Shown here in pieces: positions 41,501 to 48,324 of a stretch of 64,000 nucleotides of DNA. This DNA is from CALJFL01 sp039964455. Its GTDB lineage: Bacteria > Pseudomonadota > Gammaproteobacteria > Pseudomonadales > Halieaceae. Position 1 is the first letter of the stretch. Each line of letters starts with the position of its first letter. Location of the stretch: positions 186,001 through 250,000 of the forward strand of contig JBDVXK010000015.1 in assembly GCA_039964455.1 (NCBI GenBank). The letters run 5' to 3'. Made by a program: the position numbers and the translations under genes. Below the pieces are notes generated by a model. The model saw only the letters and a program-made list of their open reading frames with translations. It was not told the DNA's origin and made no database searches.

Positions 41501-41836
41501 AAGATATTCTCCTGATAGTTATTTTATTCTGCCGCGCTAATTGGACGATAGGACACACAAACGATAGCCAGAATTGCATCCGGGCTAGATTGCGCACACC
41601 TGATTAATTGTAGACCAATACACCGCTGTTAAGCGAGAGCACACGTTCTGGGCAGGGAATCTGAACTCGAGGATGGAAACGTACGCCTTCACCTCGAAAC
41701 ATTTTTATAGGCCAATAGTAACTTGAATTTGGTGCTGCTCAGTGCCCACATCAGACGCGTGAATGATTGACCTGCATCAATACGACACCCGACCTTGAAA
41801 GCTAAATTTGTTCCAGTTTTGTAAGGCGGGTTATAT
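41501..41836. promoter_or_regulatory. Divergent intergenic region with an FNR/Anr-like box
   Basis: This 336-bp gap separates mscL and a plus-strand lipoprotein gene; no coding frame is supported. At 41767-41780 lies TTGAC-CTGC-ATCAA, one base away from the FNR/Anr consensus TTGAT-N4-ATCAA. It is centred about 63 bp before the lipoprotein ATG and more than 260 bp from mscL, so the lipoprotein gene is the likelier target. The rest is AT-rich without a convincing promoter pair. Confidence 0.4.
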
Positions 41837-42622
41837 ATGCGCATACTTATGACAGGAAGTTTATTCAATCGCCAATCGGTGCTCCTTGTATGCCTGATAA
41901 TCGTAGTTACTAGCTGCGCCACTGAGGTCCCGAAATCCCGCTTACAACCTCGCAGCTTTACCACCTTGGCAATAGTTAGTCCCCACGAATTTGTCGATTA
42001 CGTTACTCCAAAGACCAAGACTGATAAGGCCATAGAAGGCGCCGGAACAGGCGTTAGTTCAGGTGGGGTGGGTGCTATGGCTGCTGGTGCACTTGCCTGT
42101 GGCCCGTTCCTTTATGGACTCTGTATTGCGGGCCTGGGGCTGGCTGGAATGGCGGTGGGTGGCGTCGGCGGGCTTGCGTATGGCGTAACAGGCATCAGCG
42201 GGGACGATGTCGAAATATTAGATCGCAAACTGCATCAGCTCAGTGCTAGTGAAAACCTCCACAACATTCTTGCTGAAAGCCTCCGTAAAAAGCTTCCTCC
42301 AGAGATGCTTGCACCAGTGCAAGAAGCCCAGGTGCAGGCTCTGGTCAACATCAGCAAGATTGAAATGCGGCATAGCGACGACGATTTATACCTGGAGGTC
42401 ACGGCCCGCTTCGAGTATGCCCGCGATGAATCGCTTGAAAATCCGGGTGGGTACCGCGAGATCGAAGGCCGCTCCTCACGCTATCCTTTGAGTTACTGGA
42501 CTGGGGCAGACAAGACCATGATGCAGGCTGCCTTGAACGAGTGCAGGGAAAAGATTACCTCGACAATGTCTAGGCTCTTGAATGAGCACTGGCAGGGGCC
42601 GCAAACCAAACACGAAAGCTAA
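41837..42622 (+). CDS. Hypothetical lipoprotein with a glycine-zipper segment
   Basis: A 261-residue protein of unknown function. A hydrophobic stretch (VLLVCLIIVVTSC) ends in a lipobox-like VTSC, so lipidation at the cysteine about residue 27 and membrane anchoring are expected. Residues 67-113 form a long glycine/alanine-rich hydrophobic segment (GAGTGVSSGGVGAMAAGALA, then CIAGLGLAGMAVGGVGGLAY), a glycine-zipper type found in outer-membrane or pore-associated proteins. The C-terminal half is charged and probably folded. An FNR-like box lies upstream. The repeat cluster starts just after its stop. Confidence 0.5.
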   Translation: MRILMTGSLFNRQSVLLVCLIIVVTSCATEVPKSRLQPRSFTTLAIVSPHEFVDYVTPKTKTDKAIEGAGTGVSSGGVGAMAAGALACGPFLYGLCIAGLGLAGMAVGGVGGLAYGVTGISGDDVEILDRKLHQLSASENLHNILAESLRKKLPPEMLAPVQEAQVQALVNISKIEMRHSDDDLYLEVTARFEYARDESLENPGGYREIEGRSSRYPLSYWTGADKTMMQAALNECREKITSTMSRLLNEHWQGPQTKHES

Positions 42623-42670
42623 AATACCTCGAAATGTACCTGCCCTGGTTTTATGGCTTGTACTGGAATG

Positions 42671-42755
42671 TTCGCTATTAGGCAAAAGTGGACGTTCGAG
42701 GGCCTGATTCGACCCTAACTGGGGGCGGGTAATGTCGCTGTCACTTTACTTGCGG
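42671..42755. repeat. Island repeat, copy a (full element, degenerate)
   Basis: Plus strand: TCGCTATTAGGCAAAAGTGG, then GAGGGCCTGATTCG (identical 14-mer in copy e), then GGGCGGGTAATGTC (identical to copy c) and a worn inverted end reaching 4 bp from the stop codon of the next minus-strand gene (42759). The two ends are inverted versions of a quasi-palindromic unit, CCGCTATTAGGCGAAAGCGG. Confidence 0.65.
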
Positions 42756-42758
42756 AAG

Positions 42759-43169
42759 TTAGTCCATAGACCGCCTGCTTACCATAACGTATGTGTAGAT
42801 GAGATAACCGTTGCACGCCAGATACGTAGCCGTGAGAGCAATCCAACCTAGTTTGATGCCGTACAAAGCGAGCGGATGAGTCAGCAACATCTGGGTGCCT
42901 TCCGATGCGGGGTCCGTGCCAATGATTGCACTTAGGTCGCGAATATAAGCGAATGCTACCTCCATGTTGTAGTCGAGAAGCAGGTAGACCCAAAGTGAAT
43001 AAACTGCATATAGCACTACCACACCCACGACCCAGTGCAGTCTGAGTCTTTCTGCAGCAAAATGTGCGACAAGCAAGAGGCCAAAAGACACACTCGCCCA
43101 CCACTGTACGACATTCCAATATCTGTCAAATATAGTGAACACCAATTCCAAAATCTCTGGCTCGGACAT
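42759..43169 (-). CDS. Small membrane protein, island family A (member 1)
   Basis: A 136-residue protein without recognised family. It begins MSEPEILELVFTIFDRYWNV and has four predicted membrane segments (VVQWWASVSFGLLLVAHFAA, WVVGVVVLYAVYSLWVYLLL, a short one near HPLALYGIKLGWIALTATYL, and the end). It shares the layout M-S/T-acidic-x-E, then a G-L/Y-L-L-V-A-Y/H-F motif, with the proteins at 43295-43681 and 47794-48183, so I group the three as distant paralogues. An upstream TTATACAT may be a -10 box. A degenerate island repeat abuts its 3' end. Confidence 0.55.
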   Translation of the reverse strand: MSEPEILELVFTIFDRYWNVVQWWASVSFGLLLVAHFAAERLRLHWVVGVVVLYAVYSLWVYLLLDYNMEVAFAYIRDLSAIIGTDPASEGTQMLLTHPLALYGIKLGWIALTATYLACNGYLIYTYVMVSRRSMD

Positions 43170-43263
43170 ATCGATTCCTAAAGTGAGGATGTATAAAGTT
43201 TAACTTATGTTAACAACGGCACTTGGGCGAGCCCTGCCATTAGTAAGTCTGTTTACTTGCAGC

Positions 43264-43296
43264 GGGGCTAATGTCCGCTATCTCCTCTAAGCGGTC
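43264..43296. repeat. Island repeat, copy b (right half only)
   Basis: GGGGCTAATGTCCGCTATCTCCTCTAAGCGGTC. The CCGCT/AGCGG hairpin is intact. The repeat runs directly into the TGA stop codon (43295-43297) of the minus-strand gene at 43295-43681, so that gene's last bases belong to the repeat. Confidence 0.65.
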
Positions 43297-43681
43297 ATTT
43301 GGTCTTGGGGTGTCGGACACTCCACATGAAGAATAGAGCGCCTAATGTAACAACCATAGAGACTGCTGGCCTGAGCCAAGCAACGATCGGCATTTCCGTT
43401 CGCCCATAGCCAACCCGCAAGGCAAAATCTGCGTTCTGTTGATAGAGCTCCTCCATAAGATTCCCTACTACCGCGTGCGAGGAAACACTGGAATCTATTG
43501 TGCTGCCCGCCAGTACGAGGAAAACGATGTTTACGAAAGAGACCTGAAAAAAATTGAGGTCCCTACCAATCACATAGGCGATTAGTAGATAACCCGTAAG
43601 TATAGTTATCCCCCACTCGGTTCCGCCCTGCAAAATTTCTATTTCTGTCTGTACCAGGCCCAAAAGCTCTGTATCAGTCAT
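43295..43681 (-). CDS. Small membrane protein, island family A (member 2)
   Basis: A 128-residue hydrophobic protein of unknown function with about three membrane segments (WGITILTGYLLIAYVIG, FVNIVFLVLAGSTI, VSMVVTLGALFFMWSV). It ends FFMWSVRHPKTK, almost the same as FMWSVRHPRTK near the end of the protein at 47794-48183. Both also share GYL(L/V)xAYxxG followed by QV. The start ATG (43679-43681) is preceded by a conserved repeat-borne block with TATCCT 32 bp upstream. The stop codon lies in repeat copy b. Confidence 0.6.
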   Translation of the reverse strand: MTDTELLGLVQTEIEILQGGTEWGITILTGYLLIAYVIGRDLNFFQVSFVNIVFLVLAGSTIDSSVSSHAVVGNLMEELYQQNADFALRVGYGRTEMPIVAWLRPAVSMVVTLGALFFMWSVRHPKTK

Positions 43682-43710
43682 CTCTTAATTCCTTATTACG
43701 TAATCTCTAA

Positions 43711-43810
43711 TAAGGATAGACCGATGTTTGATAACAGGCGAAAAGGAACTTTATCTGGCCTGAGTTGACCTTGGGCGGGTAATGTCCGCTTTCACCTCAT
43801 AGCGGTCTAA
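43711..43810. repeat. Island repeat, copy c (full element)
   Basis: The most complete copy, about 100 bp. It starts with TAAGGATAGACCGATG, then a worn left unit (ATAACAGGCGAAAAGG), a centre (TGGCCTGAGTTGACC), GGGCGGGTAATGTC, and an intact right unit CCGCTTTCACCTCATAGCGG. It lies between the stop of the 75-residue gene (43818) and the start of the 128-residue gene (43681), both minus-strand. TATCCT within it sits 32 bp before the latter's ATG. Confidence 0.7.
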
Positions 43811-43817
43811 TTCCGGA

Positions 43818-44045
43818 CTAGCGATTATCCTGTTCCAGGTCTTCGAGAAGATGCTTTGGCACGGCTACACCTAATTTTCGAATTAGATCAGCTCTTTCTT
43901 GTATGGTGATGCTGCTTAGATCAGCTGCCTCGTTTTCGAAGTACTCGAGCAGTATCGGGCTCCCATCTGCAAATCTAACCACTTCGCCTTCGTCATCCAT
44001 GAGATATTTTGTCGTCGGATTCTCAGGCTGGTCCAATTTACTCAT
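43818..44045 (-). CDS. Small acidic protein, second gene of a two-gene unit
   Basis: A 75-residue soluble, acidic protein of unknown family (DEGEVVRFADGSPILLEYFE, then LSSITIQERADLIRKLGVAV). It starts 8 bp inside the end of the nuclease-like gene, so the two are translationally coupled. The central segment could form strand-turn-helix. Its size and coupling would fit a binding partner or inhibitor of the upstream protein, but there is no sequence evidence for antitoxin function. Confidence 0.5.
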   Translation of the reverse strand: MSKLDQPENPTTKYLMDDEGEVVRFADGSPILLEYFENEAADLSSITIQERADLIRKLGVAVPKHLLEDLEQDNR

Positions 44046-44469
44046 AATCCCACTCTATTACTTCACTACTCACTGACATTTGAGGCGCCACTTCCATATA
44101 TCTTTTTTGATCGACACTTAGCCTATCCTTTTTGTATCGTTTTACCTCAAGCAAGTGAATCGCTCTAGTATCTTCGTTCCAGACTACTACATCAGGGCAG
44201 CCCTTAGAGACGCTAGCTTGTTCATATATTTGAGAGAGCCTCTCCTTCACCCAATTCGGGATGGGAATACGCTCCACTTTGCGGGATGCTTCCTGCCCAA
44301 CGAGGTCGACAACTCCAGTAGAAAGCTTTGTAGAGTTCAGCCATGCGCCGTTGGGCCAGGTTTCGAGCTGTATGTTCAAAACTGCCAATTCAGCAGGAAT
44401 GCTTTTGCAATTCCACACTACTAACGGCTTGTTCCACCATCGCTCGCTAGATTTTGAGAACAAATACAA
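44038..44469 (-). CDS. VRR-NUC-like nuclease-domain protein
   Basis: A 143-residue protein whose C-terminal half resembles a VRR-NUC / PD-(D/E)XK nuclease core: GCPDVVVWNEDTRAIHLLEV followed by KRYKKDRLSVDQKRYMEVA. The PD, the E-V-K pair and the D-x-L-S-x-x-Q motif are in order. The N-terminal half (WWNKPLVVWNCKSIPAELAV) is not recognised. The start is a TTG at 44467-44469 with a perfect AGGAGG seven bases upstream, which decides the start. It overlaps the following small gene by 8 bp. No other replication or restriction genes are nearby; a stand-alone nuclease, Holliday-junction type or immunity role is possible. Confidence 0.55.
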   Translation of the reverse strand: MYLFSKSSERWWNKPLVVWNCKSIPAELAVLNIQLETWPNGAWLNSTKLSTGVVDLVGQEASRKVERIPIPNWVKERLSQIYEQASVSKGCPDVVVWNEDTRAIHLLEVKRYKKDRLSVDQKRYMEVAPQMSVSSEVIEWDYE

Positions 44470-44523
44470 AGCAGTTCCTCCTTTCTGTGCCGGAGTAAGA
44501 GACGTGCTATATGGTATCGCATA

Positions 44524-44554
44524 GATCCGCTAATAGGCGAAAGCGGACATTAGG
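44524..44554. repeat. Island repeat, copy d (left unit only)
   Basis: GATCCGCTAATAGGCGAAAG and CGGACATTAGG contain an intact hairpin unit CCGCT-N10-AGCGG followed by ACATTAG. The perfect palindrome GGGGCCCC follows at 44553-44560. It lies 55 bp upstream of the TTG start of the nuclease-like gene and 74 bp after the stop of the 175-residue gene. Confidence 0.65.
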
Positions 44555-44627
44555 GGCCCCGTATGACACTAGAGTTGGGGTGACTCGAGGCGCTAAAATC
44601 AAGTTACGACGACGCTTTTTCTGCCAG

Positions 44628-45155
44628 CTAAGGAGAACCCTTCTCGGTCTGGTCTTGATTGATTGCTGGCCCCAGAGTCGCATATCCTGCAGGCTTGGGC
44701 TTTGAAATTCCATCTTGAACCCAGTTTTGCAGCCCTTCCGAATACATATATTGTCTACCGCTCCAGTATTCCTTAAAACCATCGTATTGAAAGTTTGAAG
44801 CGACACCAGCCAACCAAGTTGTCACAAGTTCTTCATCTAGGACACCACGCTCTTTCTGGTACAGCCAATTCTGAGCAATGTACAAGGTTGCTGACCAGAA
44901 CGCGTAGAATTGGCCAGACTCATCCTCACTGAGTACAGCCAAGTTTTTCGTACCGTGGCGAAATATACGATTTAGGTCCGTATCACTAGCCAACTGACTG
45001 TAAAGATGAACCATTGAATCATGGGTTTGCTGAGCGCCAGCAGAGCGAACCGCCTTGGTGTTGCCACGTATCTGTACAGCAAGATAGATTAGCGTTAGCA
45101 AAACGCTGAAGCCGCCTAAGAACTCTCCAAGTTGTGACAATTCCTGCAGATTCAT
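44628..45155 (-). CDS. Small membrane-anchored protein, island family B (member 1)
   Basis: A 175-residue protein of unknown function: one N-terminal membrane segment (LGGFSVLLTLIYLAVQI) followed by a charged helical domain. It shares the opening pattern, a hydrophobic stretch ending TLIYLA-x-Q-x-R-x-NT, with the genes at 45386-45898 and 48856-49323. Similar short proteins are common in marine gammaproteobacterial genomes, without known role. Its ATG is preceded by a repeat-borne TATTCT 30 bp upstream (copy e). Confidence 0.6.
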   Translation of the reverse strand: MNLQELSQLGEFLGGFSVLLTLIYLAVQIRGNTKAVRSAGAQQTHDSMVHLYSQLASDTDLNRIFRHGTKNLAVLSEDESGQFYAFWSATLYIAQNWLYQKERGVLDEELVTTWLAGVASNFQYDGFKEYWSGRQYMYSEGLQNWVQDGISKPKPAGYATLGPAINQDQTEKGSP

Positions 45156-45184
45156 GGAATATCTCGATCAGTTAAATTTTATTA

Positions 45185-45270
45185 AGAATAGACCGATATC
45201 CGCTATTAGGCGAAAGCGGAAGTTAGAGGGCCTGATTCGGTTCTGGAGGGCTAATGTCCGCTTTCACCCT
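45185..45270. repeat. Island repeat, copy e (full element)
   Basis: AGAATAGACCGATATCCGCT runs into an intact left unit CCGCTATTAGGCGAAAGCGG (45200-45219), then GAGGGCCTGATTCG, a centre, and GGGCTAATGTCCGCTTTCAC with the right unit breaking off. Left and right ends are inverted (AAAGCGGA...TCCGCTTT). The TATTCT box (minus strand, 45190-45185) lies 30 bp before the next gene's ATG. Confidence 0.7.
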
Positions 45271-45385
45271 TGGGTTCAACCGGTCGACACCCGGATACGA
45301 CTTCGACAGGAAATGAGCCTCCAATGTTCTAACAGGGAGCTCAGGTAAAAATACCCGTGGCAAGGCGTCTTGATTGTCAGGAAAG

Positions 45386-45898
45386 CTATGTGAGGCTTTT
45401 CTCATCGTATAGCATGCTGGGATGAGCAGCTGGTAGTTCGCTGTGCTCTACGCGCTTATCAAAATGAACTACAAATGGCTTATAAAACGTAACCTTCGCG
45501 TCACTCCACCATTGAGCACCAAATGGTGTCGTTAGAAGAGTCACAAGAGAAAGCTCAAAGCCCGCTTGCAGATCGTCATCTATTGAACCTAGCTTGTTCT
45601 GAACGTATACAGACTCCATCCTTCTGAACGAAGCGACCAGTACAGAGGATAGTCTAAGTCTTTCCTCTGCCGACAGGCAATCCGGATTTGGAAAGCCTTT
45701 GACCATAATCGCGGCAAGATCAGCATTCGTCGAAATCGGCTCGACATTCTTGCCCATTTCCGCGGTGATATTCTGAAAAGTTGCTGATGTAATAGCTCGA
45801 GTATTTTGCCGAACCTGAATCGCCAAATATATTAATGTGGCAAGGGTAGCCAATGCGGCTATCAGTTCTCCGATGCTGCCCATGTCTTGAATAGACAC
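45386..45898 (-). CDS. Small membrane-anchored protein, island family B (member 2)
   Basis: A 170-residue protein beginning with GTG (MSIQDMGSIGELIAALATLA) and one membrane segment ending LATLIYLAIQVRQNTRAITS. The soluble part is helical and charged. It is a paralogue of the genes at 44628-45155 and 48856-49323 by the shared N-terminal anchor and NT motif, but the soluble halves have diverged. Function is unknown. A repeat unit (copy f) lies 118 bp before its start. Confidence 0.6.
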   Translation of the reverse strand: MSIQDMGSIGELIAALATLATLIYLAIQVRQNTRAITSATFQNITAEMGKNVEPISTNADLAAIMVKGFPNPDCLSAEERLRLSSVLVASFRRMESVYVQNKLGSIDDDLQAGFELSLVTLLTTPFGAQWWSDAKVTFYKPFVVHFDKRVEHSELPAAHPSMLYDEKSLT

Positions 45899-46013
45899 CG
45901 ATGCCTACCTCACAGATGGTTCACGCAGTTAACCCGAATTAGAAACCAAAAACTGAGCTTTAACAACCGTTCGCTGTAAACCTGATGCGTCCTTATGATG
46001 GCTTTTAGGTTAT

Positions 46014-46045
46014 ATGTCCCGAAATAGGCGAAAGAGGACATTAGA
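46014..46045. repeat. Island repeat, copy f (left unit only)
   Basis: ATGTCCCGAAATAGGCGAAA and GAGGACATTAG. The unit keeps the AATAGGCGAAAG core and the ACATTAG end, but CCGCT is changed to CCCGA with compensating change on the other side (GAGGACA/TGTCCC), so pairing is kept. It lies between the family B member 2 start and the esterase stop. Confidence 0.6.
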
Positions 46046-46129
46046 AACGCCAAAGTGGCTCAGATACTTGAAACACCCTCCTCCACCTCAAAAGTGAATG
46101 TCAGGTTCGCCCATTTAGTAAAACGGTAG

Positions 46130-47116
46130 TCAATCTAGATGTTCCTGTAGGAACTGAATGATTCTGTCACCAACAGACAGCCTGGTACCGTCATCACTGA
46201 GTGAAACTGCCCCGGTGGGATAAAAATGGGGAAACCCTGGAACCCAAACAAGCTCGAAGTCGGCACCTGCCTTGCGCATAGCTTCGGTAATCACTGGAAC
46301 CTTCTCCATAACGGCCGGCTCATCATTTTGTGAAATGACAATCATGGTTGGCGTGACTGAATCAGAGGTCACTACCTTGGCAACATCGATTGCGGATACC
46401 GGCGGAGATAGCGGGAAAATTGCCGCGATTGGCGCATTCAGGCCCAGCGCTGCATTGATCGTTGTAGCTGCCCCGGCAGAGTGCCCGCCAACTGCTATTT
46501 TTTTCGGATCAACATTGTATTTTCCTGCGGAAGATCTAACAAACTCAACAGCGGTGACAAGGTCTTCCGCTGCGGAAAGTATCGTCTTCCAGACAACTGT
46601 TTTACCAGCCTCGCCATCGAGAGGCGATAGATCTAGGCTTGCACGGGCAAAGTTAACTCGCCTCATTCCCGCTTCTGTCAGGTCCACATTCATTGGTAAA
46701 AGCCAATCGGCGTCCAATGCGGTATAGGGCTCAGGCAATTCAGGTGCAAGGCGATATTCTATGACAAAGACAACGTAGCCAAGAGGCGCCAGAAGCCTGG
46801 CATAGTCCTCCATTCGCCCATGAACAGCACCCTGCTCCTTGTATGGCGGATTTCGTAAGCCACCTCGTTGAAAGCCCCCTCCATGTACCAGAATGACGGT
46901 TGGCCTGGGTTCTCCATTGGCATCGGTAACCGGTGAATATACATCGAGAAGCAGGTCGCGTTCAGTCTGAACGCCATCAATGACGACCTGCCCTTTTCCA
47001 TAGGGCACGTTAGTTTCGAGCTTATACCCGAAAACAGGATCAGCAGACACGTACCCACTGATTAGCGTAGTAAAAAACACACATAGGCCACATAGCGTCC
47101 GAGCGCGGTTTCGCAT
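46130..47116 (-). CDS. Exported alpha/beta hydrolase (HSL-type esterase/lipase)
   Basis: A 328-residue secreted carboxylesterase-like protein. The ATG at 47116 has TGGAG at the right spacing; a TTG 12 bases earlier is less likely. The signal peptide covers ARTLCGLCVFFTTLISGYVS. Motifs are the oxyanion HGGGFQRGG (about residue 77), the nucleophile elbow GGHSAGAAT (about residue 212), an acid region SQNDEPAV and the histidine in GFPHFYPTG (about residue 298). The substrate is unknown, probably a short ester. It is the only enzyme in the small-gene island. Confidence 0.85.
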   Translation of the reverse strand: MRNRARTLCGLCVFFTTLISGYVSADPVFGYKLETNVPYGKGQVVIDGVQTERDLLLDVYSPVTDANGEPRPTVILVHGGGFQRGGLRNPPYKEQGAVHGRMEDYARLLAPLGYVVFVIEYRLAPELPEPYTALDADWLLPMNVDLTEAGMRRVNFARASLDLSPLDGEAGKTVVWKTILSAAEDLVTAVEFVRSSAGKYNVDPKKIAVGGHSAGAATTINAALGLNAPIAAIFPLSPPVSAIDVAKVVTSDSVTPTMIVISQNDEPAVMEKVPVITEAMRKAGADFELVWVPGFPHFYPTGAVSLSDDGTRLSVGDRIIQFLQEHLD

Positions 47117-47243
47117 TAAATACTCCAATAGTCGGATGTCCAGTGCAGAAATAGCACCTGAGCAATAGTTAAGTACTCTAATTCAAATTTACAAAACCGC
47201 ATTATTTTTAACATCAAAATAGAACGGTTATACCTTGCCCTCA

Positions 47244-47756
47244 CTAACTGCGCTTTGAGGGAATAAAAACACTCCTGAGAAACATCAGGAATACATAGCC
47301 CAGTGACACCAGCAACCAGGTAACACCCAACACATACCACCAGCTGCTCTGCTCCAGAAAAATACCAAAGGCATGAAAAATCAATAGAACCATCACGCAG
47401 AGCCCAAGCAACATCAAGATACTAAACACGCCAGATGACATCACTGGGTAATCATCTTTCCAGGCCACTCTTGTCCGGTAAGACCTCCATGCCAACGTAA
47501 AAATGTAGATTGCAAATAGCCCACTGCAAATCGACCAGAGAAAGTTTTGTGGCACACCCAGCCCATCCAGCAAGATAGGAAGCATTGCCAGCAGAGCGGC
47601 CACCAATCCTCGCTCTATAATCACGTTTACATACCAGATGTCTGTCGCATTGCTGTCGCCTCGTGACTTCTGCCCTATCGCAACAACAAGTGCCGCAAAG
47701 CCCGACAAGGCCACACCGATTTCTGCGCAGGTATATAAGTAATCAACTGCTTCCAT
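47244..47756 (-). CDS. Four-helix membrane protein, unknown function
   Basis: A 170-residue integral membrane protein with about four to five hydrophobic segments (YTCAEIGVALSGFAALVVAI, GLVAALLAMLPILLDGLG, FLWSICSGLFAIYIFTLAW, SILMLLGLCVMVLLIFHAF, WYVLGVTWLLVSLGYVFLMF). It starts MEAVDYLYTCAEIGVALSGF, a pattern seen in uncharacterised marine proteobacterial proteins. It lies 37 bp after the gene at 47794-48183 on the same strand, so the two are probably co-transcribed from the promoter-like block in repeat copy g. Confidence 0.55.
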   Translation of the reverse strand: MEAVDYLYTCAEIGVALSGFAALVVAIGQKSRGDSNATDIWYVNVIIERGLVAALLAMLPILLDGLGVPQNFLWSICSGLFAIYIFTLAWRSYRTRVAWKDDYPVMSSGVFSILMLLGLCVMVLLIFHAFGIFLEQSSWWYVLGVTWLLVSLGYVFLMFLRSVFIPSKRS

Positions 47757-47793
47757 CAGAACCCCCCAACTGCCATCTCTCGCCCGCCAAGTA

Positions 47794-48183
47794 TCATTTC
47801 TTTACTGCACCCTTTGTTCTGGGGTGCCTCACACTCCACATAAACACAAGGCTGGCGACCAGGCCAAATGCCTGCACAACTGCGAATGTATAAGCGTAGG
47901 TAGAATCACCAAGCACTACGGCAGATTGAGTGGAGTAAACGCCACGTATGGCCGATTCAAGCTTCACCGTATCACCCACCGTACTGATGTAGCCCCCCAA
48001 AATTCCGCCTACCCAAAGGCAGTATAGGGAATTGATCACTGTCACCTGCAATGTAGTTAAGCGTGAGCCAACAAAATAGGCTGTCACAAGGTAGCCACTG
48101 ACCAACGCAAAGTATAATGAGGCCTGATCTGTCATATGCCCAAACCGACTCATGATTACATCGGTCATCTCATATTCGGTCAT
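47794..48183 (-). CDS. Small membrane protein, island family A (member 3)
   Basis: A 129-residue hydrophobic protein with about three to four membrane segments (YFALVSGYLVTAYFVGSRLT, INSLYCLWVGGILGGYI, FAVVQAFGLVASLVFMWSV). Near the end it has FMWSVRHPRTKG, nearly identical to the end of the 128-residue protein 4.1 kb away, and it shares the GYLVxAYFxG...LQV segment. I therefore call them paralogues. The ATG is preceded by the conserved repeat block with TATCCT 29 bp upstream. No functional clue is visible. Confidence 0.6.
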   Translation of the reverse strand: MTEYEMTDVIMSRFGHMTDQASLYFALVSGYLVTAYFVGSRLTTLQVTVINSLYCLWVGGILGGYISTVGDTVKLESAIRGVYSTQSAVVLGDSTYAYTFAVVQAFGLVASLVFMWSVRHPRTKGAVKK

Positions 48184-48210
48184 GTTTTTGTCTCCTTATT
48201 GTGTTCCTCT

Positions 48211-48256
48211 AAGGATAGACCGATGTCTGCCATTCGGCGATACAGCCGAATGGTGG
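48211..48256. repeat. Island repeat, copy g (promoter-like end plus a different hairpin)
   Basis: AAGGATAGACCGATGTCTGC is nearly identical to copies c and e, but the hairpin that follows is CCATTCGGC-GATACA-GCCGAATGG, a perfect 9-bp stem of different sequence. The conserved TATCCT (minus strand, 48217-48212) is 29 bp before the ATG of the next gene. Confidence 0.6.
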
Positions 48257-48324
48257 AAATCCGCCAGCCCATGTAATCTATGCCCTAACTGATAATTAGT
48301 CCGCCAACCCCAGTGGAGAACCTA

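Noticed and set aside
43818..44469. Toxin-antitoxin operon
   Set aside because: Size and overlap fit, but neither protein matches a known toxin or antitoxin fold by eye, so I report only a coupled nuclease-like pair.
42671..48256. Integron attC sites between same-direction small genes
   Set aside because: The layout recalls a cassette array, but the repeat ends read ACATTAG/CTAATGT and not the required GTTRRRY/RYYYAAC with a conserved GTT/AAC triplet, and no integrase is present in the window.
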